Of a stretch of DNA of 29,078 nucleotides, positions 22,501 through 29,078 are shown piece after piece. Numbering within the stretch: position 1 is the stretch's first letter; each line of letters opens with the position of its first letter. This DNA comes from Saccoglossus kowalevskii. Its lineage: Eukaryota; Hemichordata; Enteropneusta; Harrimaniidae. Where the stretch lies: contig NW_003154743.1 in NCBI RefSeq assembly GCF_000003605.2, positions 24,649 through 53,726 on the forward strand, in the 5' to 3' direction. A program made the translations under genes and the position numbers. The notes under the pieces were generated by a model that saw only the letters and a list, made by a program, of their open reading frames with translations, was not told the origin of the DNA and did not search any database.

Positions 22501-25500
22501 ATGTGCGCTAGATTATGTAGAGGCGACACAAATCAAATAGGAAGAGAGTTGCTCCTAGTTGTTTCCGTGGAAACAAATACATGTCTGCATAGCTTTGGGC
22601 GGTTGTTTGAAGTCTCGATTTATTGTGTTTTAAGTCAACAATAACTGTCTTAGATCCTTGCTATATTAAAAATGTCACGTAATTGCTGCTTTTATCTTAT
22701 TCTGTACATGTTTTTTAATCACAAGTTCATATTGCATAGATCATAATGTCATTCTAATTGCACTTGAATGTGGTGTTGCTAAGAAACACCATTTTTGAAA
22801 TTGAAAAAATCAAGATCGTGTCAGTTATGTATCCTTGAATTTATAATTGGTACCTGTTTTGAATGAAATGTTTTGTTCGAAGGAGCTAATGATTTGGAGT
22901 AACACTGAATGCAAAACGAGATGACGAACATTCACGCGTCAAAACAAGATGACGAATATTCACGAGTGGAACGAGGTGACGAATTTTCACGAAGCGAAAC
23001 GAGATGACAAACATTCACGAGCGAAACTAGATGACGAAGATTTACGAGGTAAAACGAAATGACGAACTGCCACGAGAGAAACGATATGACTAGCATTCAC
23101 AAGCGGAATCAGATGACGAACATTCACTAGGCAAAACAAGATGGCTAACATTAACTAGGCAAAACGAAATGACGAACATTCACGGGCGACACGAGTTAAC
23201 GAACATTCCCGAGGCAAAATTAGACGATGATTTGCTTGTGAAAGAACATTAATTTCATTTACTGCGTTTTTAGATATTGTTTCACATCAAATTCTAGCTA
23301 ACAGCAATTTGGCTTGTAAAGTATGTGTCTGGAAAGTGATTATATGGTGCATCATCATAGTTAAGGATCGATAAAAGAAGACTTGGAATTTAATTAATGT
23401 TGGCGCCATATTCATAAATAAATACGCTATAATAAATAAAGATAGTGGAATTATAATTACGACAAATATCATGTATTGTCTGTTTTATAGAATTTGACCA
23501 TTGTTTCCTATGAAATGAAAGCAAGTTATCGTGAATTTAGACAATTGTCGCTTTGCTTTAGTGATTCATTATGTGAAATGCATACATCTACAAAATAAAG
23601 TGAGTGTTTGGTAAACGTAGCAAATGCAGTGGACAGCTAGAAGAACAAATTAAAGTGTTCTGGGTAAAATTGGGCTTATTGTATATATAATTATAAATGT
23701 TTACATGTTTGTGTTAGTGATATATGGTTTTTAATACAGTATACATTGATAGGTAAACAATGGTCGGCTAGCTCACTACTTCATCATTTGAAAATGTCTG
23801 CACGATTTACACACGCGCTCAGTCGAAAACATGGGTGTTCGTTCATCTCCTTTTCCACGTGATTTTTAAATCGCAAACGCGTGAGACGACTGTGTTTCGC
23901 CTATTGCGCACACCCCGTTCATTCCCTGTTATTGAAACAATGATGAGTCCCTACAGCGCCATATTGGATGAAGAAATACAAACTTTTAATTCTGATAGTT
24001 GTATTGGGCAATATTAGGTAATGCGTCTTTGTTATTTCCTGTATAACATTGTACTGCTATAGGAACTGTGCAATAGTTGCGCCTTTATATCAATTAAATC
24101 AAGTAAACATGTCATGTATTGTCTGTTTTATGGCATTTATCATTGTTTCCTACGACAATGATATATCTCAATATCTCAATTTTATATAGTGTCTTTCAAG
24201 GTAGTTGTTGATGTCTAGAAGTATTACAAAATTTACAATAGTGGTTTTTTTACGAAGAATTGTGCTTCCTTGTTGAAACTGCTACTAAAATGACACTTTA
24301 TTTGTGTTATTTTCCATTTTTTTTCAAAAATCAGATTCGCAGTGAACCGAACCTGACTCTAAAACGATTCATTGTATTTTGGCATAAAAATATTGCTACT
24401 CCTAAACTATACGCACATGTAAAAAAAAATACTCGCGAGAGTATAATAGCTTCGAGACCTTTGGATAATCACAAGACAGGTGATATCTAAATTATTGTGA
24501 TATGCGTAATTTGAACACACTCAGGTAGCAATTTGTTTGCCGCCATCAACGGCAGAAATATTAATTGCCATAAGAGGGCGTAATCTTTAGATAGCGGTGT
24601 TTATTTTAGCGTCTGTAAAGCAAACACTGCAATCAAAACAAATTAATTTATACATTGGATTTTTTTGTTCACACAGACTAAGTTTAAGACTTTCTTGTCA
24701 TATGGACCTAAGACAATTTCCAATGGACATACAGAACTGTGGCATTCAAATTGAACCATGTAAGTGTAACCTAAATGAATGGCGCCATCAACGTCTGAAC
24801 TAATGTATCCAAACACCCAACAAATCTGTTTAGGTTGTCGCACCCAAAAACCGGTTGTTCGCACCTGAAAATAAAATAACGGTGTTAAGTGCTGCTGTTA
24901 TTATTAAATATACTGGTATGTGACCCCGTTAATAAACAACTTAGGGTAAATTTTCCAACACTACATCAACATAAAAACAGTCAAGTCTCACGCCAAACAT
25001 TGTGATTATTTACCCGGGTATTTACCATATCAAAAATGGGACCGGTGTGTTCGAATTTCATGTGAACAAACAATGTATTTTACACGCGTTGTGTACGTGG
25101 CTACTATGAGTCCCATATCGAACACGACGCGGCGCGACGATCACCGCCCTTTAAGAACGCCCTCTGATAGCGTACATACTGTGCATGTAATTGATTTTGT
25201 CTGTCTTTTCAGACGGTTACACTACAAACGATTTATTGTTACATTGGTCGGTAGAGAAACCTGTCGATCATGACGACAATATGGTATTGGCACAGTATAA
25301 ATTGACAGGATATCGAATAACAGAGATAGACAATGATTGGTTGGTTACAGGTGAGATATTTTAGTAAACACAGTGAACTATTTTTTAATAGCATCGGTCA
25401 TGTCACTACACATTTATGCAATGCATTGTGGGACAGGACCTCCCGTTGTATATATAATGAGAACTGTTATCACGCTGTACTCACTAAATTATATGTAAAT

Positions 25501-27806
25501 TTTTTAAATATTTTCACAATATTAGGATTCATATCAATTATAAATGTGTGACTCCCATGTCAAGTAGCAAAATTTTGAGATATGAAGAAATAATCTCACC
25601 ATAGAAACGAGTGTGAAAAAATGTAAATTTTGACCATTTTCCATGATTTGAGACTCTTGTATCTCGAAATTCGTCTGTTGACTCCCCGATGGCATGACGT
25701 CATAATTCTCAAAGTATAAAGAACATGACATATAATCTTAAATTCGACATCGGCATGTACGATTATTAACATTTTTTGGGTATGGTGATATCTACTTTAT
25801 TTTTATTATTTTCTGTGATAACACTGTTTTCAACAGTGGTGATGATTTTACTTACTTCTACTTTACGTCCATGTGACGTCACTATTACAGGTTCATTCGC
25901 GCACATCGAGGTTCATTTTGTCCTGATACGTGAGCTGGGCTACTACATTCTACAGACGTACGTACCTAGCATACTATTAGTCGTGGTATCGTGGGTCTCG
26001 TTTTGGGTTGATGTCAGTGCGGCTCCGGCTCGTGTGGCGCTGGGAATTACCACTGTGCTCACTTTCACTACGATGAGTTCTGGCGTCAGCTCACAACTCC
26101 CGAAAGTTGTTTATGCCAAGGTAAACTCAAATACAGAGATCGATTTTAATTTCTGTTTTTTCATACTTTTACCACAACTGATGACCAGAATATTCATTGC
26201 GTTCGGTATAATGTTTTTTGTGGGATTCCAGGCAATGGCATTTAAATCTGCGATTTTTAGACAGTAACACCATTTATTTTCACTGGGTTTTAATTTCACG
26301 AATTTGTCAAGGAAACAATGAGTTTTATTGTTATTTTACTTGTTCACTGTGGACGTAGATTTAATTTAGTAAATTTTATTTATCAGCGAAAATAGCTAAA
26401 TTAAAACCCAGTGAATAATTAATGCATTTACATTAGTGCCAGGCATATCTGAAAATACCGAACACGTGACCAGTTTGTTTCTTACGTCATGTTTGCGACA
26501 CTGTATCAGTGTCACGCGCGTTAAACTCACAATTTTCTATTACACTATAGGCTATTGACGTTTGGTTGGCGACATGTTTGATCTTTGTCTTCGCGGCGTT
26601 ATTGGAGTTTGCACTGGCTAATTATCTTCATGCTCTCGGGCAAGATCGTCAGACTTTGAGTAACTTCTTCAAGGGTCAGAACAAGAAAGAACTTGCTGAC
26701 TCAATAGACGCATATGATGTCATGGAAACGGTTAGTTATATGTTAAACAGACAAGAATTTGGGATAAATCATGAAACTTTTTGTATTTTCAAAAAATATC
26801 ATAGCAACCATCTGGGCGTACATTGATTTGTCGTCATGTTATAGTTGATGGTTATATATGTATTGCTGAGGATTGAAAACTATTAATTCCACATGACAGT
26901 TTGATGTACAGTTATAGTAATCATGTCAACGTGATAAGACATGACTATTTCATTCACTGTGTGTTGAGACGAAATTCGTCTTGAATCACGTGATAAATGA
27001 TAGCTTTTCTCAGTGCCTTATCCATGCAATATCGTTGCATATCGTGCATACGCATGCGCAGTTGGCCATATTTACGTCGAAACTGACACCAGTGTTGACC
27101 ACTAGTTCCACTATTTTTTGTCAACAACATTTGCGACATGTTTACACGTAGCTTCTGTATAATCTCCACGAACATACAGTATGTAAGGCTTCAGCCAGTC
27201 TGCAACAAATTAACATGGTCAGATTAAGAAGTAGTACCGCCCACTAAAATGTCACTCATATACTTTACCTCACAATTCAATTCGGCAATGACGTCATTGT
27301 AAATATGTGCGTCATAGCTTCTGCATGTCTTTCTGATTGATATTTACATTTTACATACCTGAGTGTGTTATTTGTAGGAATTTAACCGGGGAAGTGCCGA
27401 TACAATACTGAGTGATGACGATGGACTGAGCACTAAAAATGGAATCAGGAATGGCGTGTACACAATCGAGAATGACCAATCAGCGCGCAAGAAATTCAAA
27501 GACTTCACTTCCAAAAGAAAGAATTTCGCACAGAACCGGCGTTACAGTCGAGATCAGAGGGGAAACGTCCAGAGGCGGGGGAGCAATTACAAACTTGCAA
27601 CAGCATTGGCGTATCAAAAAAACGGTATTGAAACAAACTTATCCGACAGCCTGTATGCCGAGGGAATGCGAATAAAAAACAAAGCCATTAGGATTGATAT
27701 GATTTCTAGGTTCCTGTTTCCTCTTTTGTTTCTTGTGTTCAACGCGATCTACTGGCCAATGTACATGACAGATCTGATTTTCACCAGAAACGACACGACA
27801 ACTTGA
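16272..27806 (+). CDS. Cys-loop ligand-gated chloride channel subunit (glycine/GABA/GluCl-like), 8 exons
   Basis: Joined exons are 16272..16524, 17040..17107, 19567..19784, 24677..24759, 25213..25350, 25891..26120, 26551..26730 and 27378..27806. All introns are GT-AG and all phases fit, giving 532 residues. The product should be a plasma-membrane subunit of a pentameric neurotransmitter-gated anion channel. Visible: possible signal peptide (1-25), extracellular ligand domain, Cys-loop C187-C201 with 13 residues between, M1 about 271-293, PAR at 299-301 then M2, M3 331-354, a basic cytoplasmic loop, M4 about 502-520. Compared with vertebrate glycine receptor alpha1, R65, S129, E157 and Y161 are kept (R116, S178, E206, Y210), but S158 is proline (P207), F63 is tyrosine (Y114) and loop C lacks both cysteines. 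The PAR motif predicts chloride selectivity; the ligand is undetermined. NST, NRS and NHT are possible N-glycosylation sites. Confidence 0.93.
17040..17107 (+). CDS. Receptor exon 2: beta-strand 1 of the extracellular domain
   Basis: A 68-base exon between TCATTTCAG and ATG|GTAAGT. It encodes [20 protein letters not shown] then TTM (residues 85-107), the conserved V-x-V-x-x-x-x-Y-I-x-S-x-x-x-I-x-E-x-x-M strand of anionic Cys-loop receptors. Its small size and phase pattern match the usual family exon layout. Confidence 0.93.
17958..17967. promoter_or_regulatory. GTCACGTGAC palindrome (E-box core), intron 2
   Basis: A perfect 10-base palindrome centred on CACGTG. Two more identical copies lie in intron 3 at 21591..21600 and 21701..21710. 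CACGTG is the bHLH (USF/MITF/MYC-type) core. Function here is inference only. Confidence 0.35.
18269..18338. repeat. Degenerate 16-20 bp tandem repeat, four units (intron 2)
   Basis: Units CGTAGTGAGTGGCTTT, CTTAGTAAGTAGCTTT, CACAGTGAGTGGGGCTTT and GTCGCAGTAACTGGTCCTTT share an AGTGAGTGGCTTT core with progressive drift. Confidence 0.75.
18448..18985. repeat. Diverged direct repeats in intron 2
   Basis: GTGATAGCTATAGTAATTGC (from 18448) is echoed by GTGATAGCTACAGAAATTGC (from 18956), each continuing into a similar GAC/GAG...AATCG. A second pair, 18791..18831 and 18916..18955, shares AAATTTGTGG and AAAATGCA. This suggests an old internal duplication or two copies of one interspersed repeat. No coding content was supported. 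Confidence 0.5.
19567..19784 (+). CDS. Receptor exon 3: loops D, A and E of the ligand domain
   Basis: The acceptor is TTCTCATTTTCTCAG and the donor CTACG|GTAAGT (phase 2). It encodes residues 108-180: [17 protein letters not shown] (loop D, with arginine R116 at the glycine-receptor R65 position), [10 protein letters not shown] (loop A region) and NGDILYSLR (loop E, S178 at the S129 position). NHT at 127-129 is a possible glycosylation site. This exon is the strongest single family match in the extracellular domain. Confidence 0.96.
20029..20440. mobile_element. ~410-bp inverted-repeat element in intron 3
   Basis: The left end CTTAAGGTAGAAACCTGATC and right end GAGTAGGCTTCTACCTGAAAG are inverted complements over about 27 bases (AGGTAGAA-CCT-TCATAA shared). 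The interior is AT-rich with no frame. Size and structure fit a non-autonomous DNA transposon. It lies inside the receptor's largest intron (19785..24676). Confidence 0.65.
21591..21710. promoter_or_regulatory. Two GTCACGTGAC palindromes 110 bp apart, intron 3
   Basis: Identical 10-base palindromes at 21591..21600 and 21701..21710, with a TGACGTCA (CRE-like) palindrome just upstream at about 21535..21542. This may be an intronic enhancer or chance clustering; no further support is available. Confidence 0.3.
22913..23215. repeat. 28-bp minisatellite, 11 diverged units (intron 3)
   Basis: Eleven consecutive units of 26 to 28 bases with consensus AAAACGAGATGACGAACATT followed by CACGAGCG, then a decayed partial unit. 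Individual units differ from the consensus at several positions. The unit has no fixed frame and stops occur in all frames, so it is not coding. It is richer in CpG than the surrounding intron. Confidence 0.92.
23471..24157. repeat. Pair of ~43-bp direct repeats (23471..23515, 24114..24157)
   Basis: Both copies contain ATGTATTGTCTGTTTTAT and ATTGTTTCCTA with small differences between, spaced about 640 bases apart. They could be the ends of a larger direct-repeat-bounded insertion, or two copies of one interspersed repeat. Confidence 0.6.
24677..24759 (+). CDS. Receptor exon 4: the Cys-loop
   Basis: An 83-base exon (GTTCACACAG acceptor, ACCAT|GTAAGT donor, phase 1). It encodes [20 protein letters not shown] and then GIQIEP. 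The two cysteines (C187, C201) enclose exactly 13 residues, with the invariant F-P-M-D. The exon ends in loop B, where E206 is conserved and P207 replaces the serine of vertebrate glycine receptors. Confidence 0.96.
25036..25153. mobile_element. Short hairpin (MITE-like) repeat, copy 2 (intron 4)
   Basis: It shares with 1483..1598 the segment GTGTTCGAATTTCATGT, a core with CAATGTATTTTACA, and the right arm ATCGAACACGACGCGGCGCG. The left arm is truncated relative to copy 1. A short inverted pair ATGGGAC / GTCCCAT (25036..25042, 25110..25116) is unique to this copy. Confidence 0.7.
25213..25350 (+). CDS. Receptor exon 5: loop B to loop C
   Basis: The acceptor is CTGTCTTTTCAG and the donor TTACAG|GTGAGA (phase 1). 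Spliced to exon 4 it reads [12 protein letters not shown], matching the S-Y/F-G-Y-T-x-N-D-L signature, then [19 protein letters not shown]. In isolation this frame is interrupted upstream, so only splicing reveals it. No cysteine appears in the loop C part. Confidence 0.92.
25891..26120 (+). CDS. Receptor exon 6: M1 and M2 (pore)
   Basis: The acceptor is ACTATTACAG and the donor GCCAAG|GTAAAC (phase 0). It encodes [11 protein letters not shown]1 ([11 protein letters not shown] then SWVSFWV), the selectivity segment AAPAR and M2 ([18 protein letters not shown]), ending LPKVVYAK. Relative to R301 as 0', position 2' is Ala, 6' Thr, 9' Leu and 19' Ser. Vertebrate glycine receptors carry Arg at 19'. 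T6' with A2' is a combination usually compatible with picrotoxin block in this superfamily. Confidence 0.97.
26274..26420. mobile_element. 147-bp hairpin element in intron 6
   Basis: The ends TTCACTGGGTTTTAATTT (in 26274..26296) and AAATTAAAACCCAGTGAA (in 26398..26420) are perfect inverted complements over 18 bases. The AT-rich core contains further small inverted pieces. It is a foldback or MITE-type element sitting between the M2 and M3 exons, starting about 150 bases from the donor of exon 6. Confidence 0.7.
26551..26730 (+). CDS. Receptor exon 7: M3 and start of cytoplasmic loop
   Basis: The acceptor is TACACTATAG and the donor GAAACG|GTTAGT (phase 0). It encodes [20 protein letters not shown] then ALANYL (M3), and continues into a polar loop rich in Q, K and D ending DAYDVMET. 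The K-A-I-D-V-W junction with exon 6 is the family-typical splice position. Confidence 0.96.
27051..27060. promoter_or_regulatory. NRF1-like palindrome, intron 7
   Basis: CGCATGCGCA, followed by GTTGGCC. The same ACGCATGCGCA-TTGGCC arrangement occurs in both copies of the repeat at 10397 and 12804, so this may be a fragment of that element rather than a host regulatory site. Confidence 0.35.
27378..27806 (+). CDS. Receptor exon 8: basic cytoplasmic loop, M4 and stop
   Basis: The acceptor is TGTTATTTGTAG. An acidic patch (LSDDDG) is followed by a strongly basic loop ([17 protein letters not shown]), then [20 protein letters not shown] and YWPMYM, which is M4. The stop TGA ends at 27806, so the extracellular tail is 12 residues. 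The basic loop may influence conductance and trafficking, as basic M3-M4 stretches do in related receptors. Confidence 0.95.
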   Translation, partial: EFNRGSADTILSDDDGLSTKNGIRNGVYTIENDQSARKKFKDFTSKRKNFAQNRRYSRDQRGNVQRRGSNYKLATALAYQKNGIETNLSDSLYAEGMRIKNKAIRIDMISRFLFPLLFLVFNAIYWPMYMTDLIFTRNDTTT

Positions 27807-27924
27807 GTTACCATGACCGAATATATACCAATTGGCCGGTTATGACGTCACAAGAAATGAATGTTCTGAGGATACATGTAAATTCCAACCCTTACCAAAT
27901 AGGGTAAATGCATTCTATTGAAAA

Positions 27925-27930
27925 AATAAA
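27925..27930 (+). terminator. Candidate polyadenylation signal of the receptor gene
   Basis: AATAAA lies 119 bases after the receptor stop codon and is followed by a T-rich stretch (TTATTCTTTTTC). It is the first AATAAA after the stop, implying a short 3' UTR. Confidence 0.5.
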
Positions 27931-28833
27931 TTATTCTTTTTCACCAACACGCAAGTAGTCAGAAACGTCACAACTGGGTGGAAGTTGTGATGAATGTAAA
28001 CGAAATAATTGTCAGCATATGTCGTAGATGGCGCGACAATTTTCTCAGGTTCGAATAAACAACGTTTTTTTGTTTCTGTTTCTCACAGCCTCGAATAAAA
28101 TAGCCAAGGCTACTATAACTTCAGTTTTTGCTATACTTGAAATCAAGGATGTTTCACTGACGCATCGACTATGTGGCCTGATTACAAAGATATACTGCGG
28201 ATTTGGTTTCGCTAGTACGCCTAGGTGTATTTACCAAATATAGGAGACGTCTTACGAAACCCGATCACAATCTCCACCATTTAATCGGTACACTACTGAG
28301 TTCTATTTGTGGTGAAAATACAATGACGAGTGTAATCTTGTTTATCCGAGTATCTATCCTGTCATTCATGGTTTTACTAAATGAACGATCTTCTCCTCTC
28401 GTTTCAACTTTCAATAGACATTGTAACATTAAGTGAATATATGTCACGCCTGATCTCGCCAAATAATTAACATATTCGCAACACTACTCATGTCAATATT
28501 TTACGTCTAATATTGGGTCTGGGTTATCATAATAAAAGTATTTGACTCGCCAATTCCAATGCTGTTTTTTTTTTAGTTAGAACGGTTTCCCTTCTAAGTA
28601 CTTCGAATGTTATAGCACACAATTCGTATCACTGGTCCTCTCTCTCAATCAATCATTACAGTGTCGCATCTTAGCTAATTCTACTGAAAAAAAAACAATT
28701 GGCAGGATAAAGTATTTTATTCTGTTGGATAAGTCGATTGTTACCCTATACAGCCGGTCTAACACAAATTAATGTTTCTGGTCAGCGAGAGCACAACCAA
28801 AATACTTAGTACAGGCCTATCATTTCGTTTCAC
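27931..28833. other. Non-coding stretch downstream of the receptor
   Basis: AT-rich sequence with no supported exon. Short frames at 28028..28462 have no recognisable motif. Confidence 0.5.
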
Positions 28834-29036
28834 TTATTTTGCTACAGCACAGCGCCCTTTGTTGTCAAATTTATTAAAGCGGAAGGGTCGTAACCTGCGC
28901 ACCCGCGGGAATTTAGTTCCAAGCGATGAATCGCAAAGGCTCGTGGGTAGACGCTTGTTTGTAAACATTGACACGCTATGGCACCGGTACATTTGACGCA
29001 TGCGCGGGTGACGACTCCCCCCGCTTTCAACGTCAC
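28834..29036. promoter_or_regulatory. GC/CpG-rich segment with NRF1-like palindrome
   Basis: Distinctly richer in G+C and CpG than its surroundings, with GCGCACCCGCGGGAATT at about 28897 and ACGCATGCGCGGG at 28996..29008. It could be the promoter of a gene beyond the window edge, or another repeat. No transcript start can be placed. Confidence 0.3.
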
Positions 29037-29078
29037 ATTTGTGTGCCGTCATTTGAGCATAACTTCCATATGAAATTT

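Noticed and set aside
22903-23225. Considered as a CRISPR-like array
   Set aside because: Units abut with no spacers and drift throughout; it is a minisatellite in an animal intron.
28028-28462. Short frames downstream of the receptor
   Set aside because: They have no motif, no polyA or splice context, and their lengths are within chance for the region.

Overview
This is a eukaryotic window, almost certainly from an invertebrate animal. It is AT-rich and mostly non-coding. Its one clear protein-coding gene is split by GT-AG introns, and it carries many degenerate transposon remnants and inverted-repeat elements. Species cannot be fixed from the sequence. The base composition, intron sizes and style of small inverted-repeat elements would fit a marine invertebrate such as a mollusc; that is inference only.

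The centrepiece is an eight-exon plus-strand gene at 16272..27806. It encodes a chloride-type Cys-loop (pentameric ligand-gated) channel subunit of the glycine / GABA / glutamate-gated chloride superfamily. I joined the exons by hand at consensus splice sites. All phases agree, giving an uninterrupted 532-residue protein with a 13-residue Cys-loop (C187-C201), M1 to M4, the anion-selectivity PAR motif before M2, and a stop codon followed by an AATAAA signal. Pore and M1 look like glycine receptors. Loop C is short and lacks the second disulfide of glycine and glutamate-gated receptors, so its ligand cannot be read off.

Layout: 1..196 is an (ATAAT)n microsatellite running off the window edge. 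197..10396 has no convincing host gene; it holds a hairpin repeat (1483..1598), a decayed LINE 3' end on the minus strand (about 3051..4077), a 22-bp tandem repeat (6711..6799) and an inverted-repeat element (6931..7222). 10397..14037 is a mobile-element cluster around a 50-base assembly gap: two ~97% similar copies of a repeat whose 24-bp end recurs inverted, a broken minus-strand DEDD-type 3'-5' exonuclease gene, and a 494-bp element with G-rich inverted ends and a 6-bp target duplication. 14038..16271 shows nothing recognisable. 16272..27930 is the receptor gene, whose introns hold two hairpin elements, a ~410-bp inverted-repeat element, an 11-unit minisatellite and other repeats. 27931..29078 has no gene but ends in a GC/CpG-rich stretch with an NRF1-like palindrome.

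The receptor is the only gene that looks intact. The exonuclease and LINE are relics, and the remaining repeats look like non-autonomous elements.
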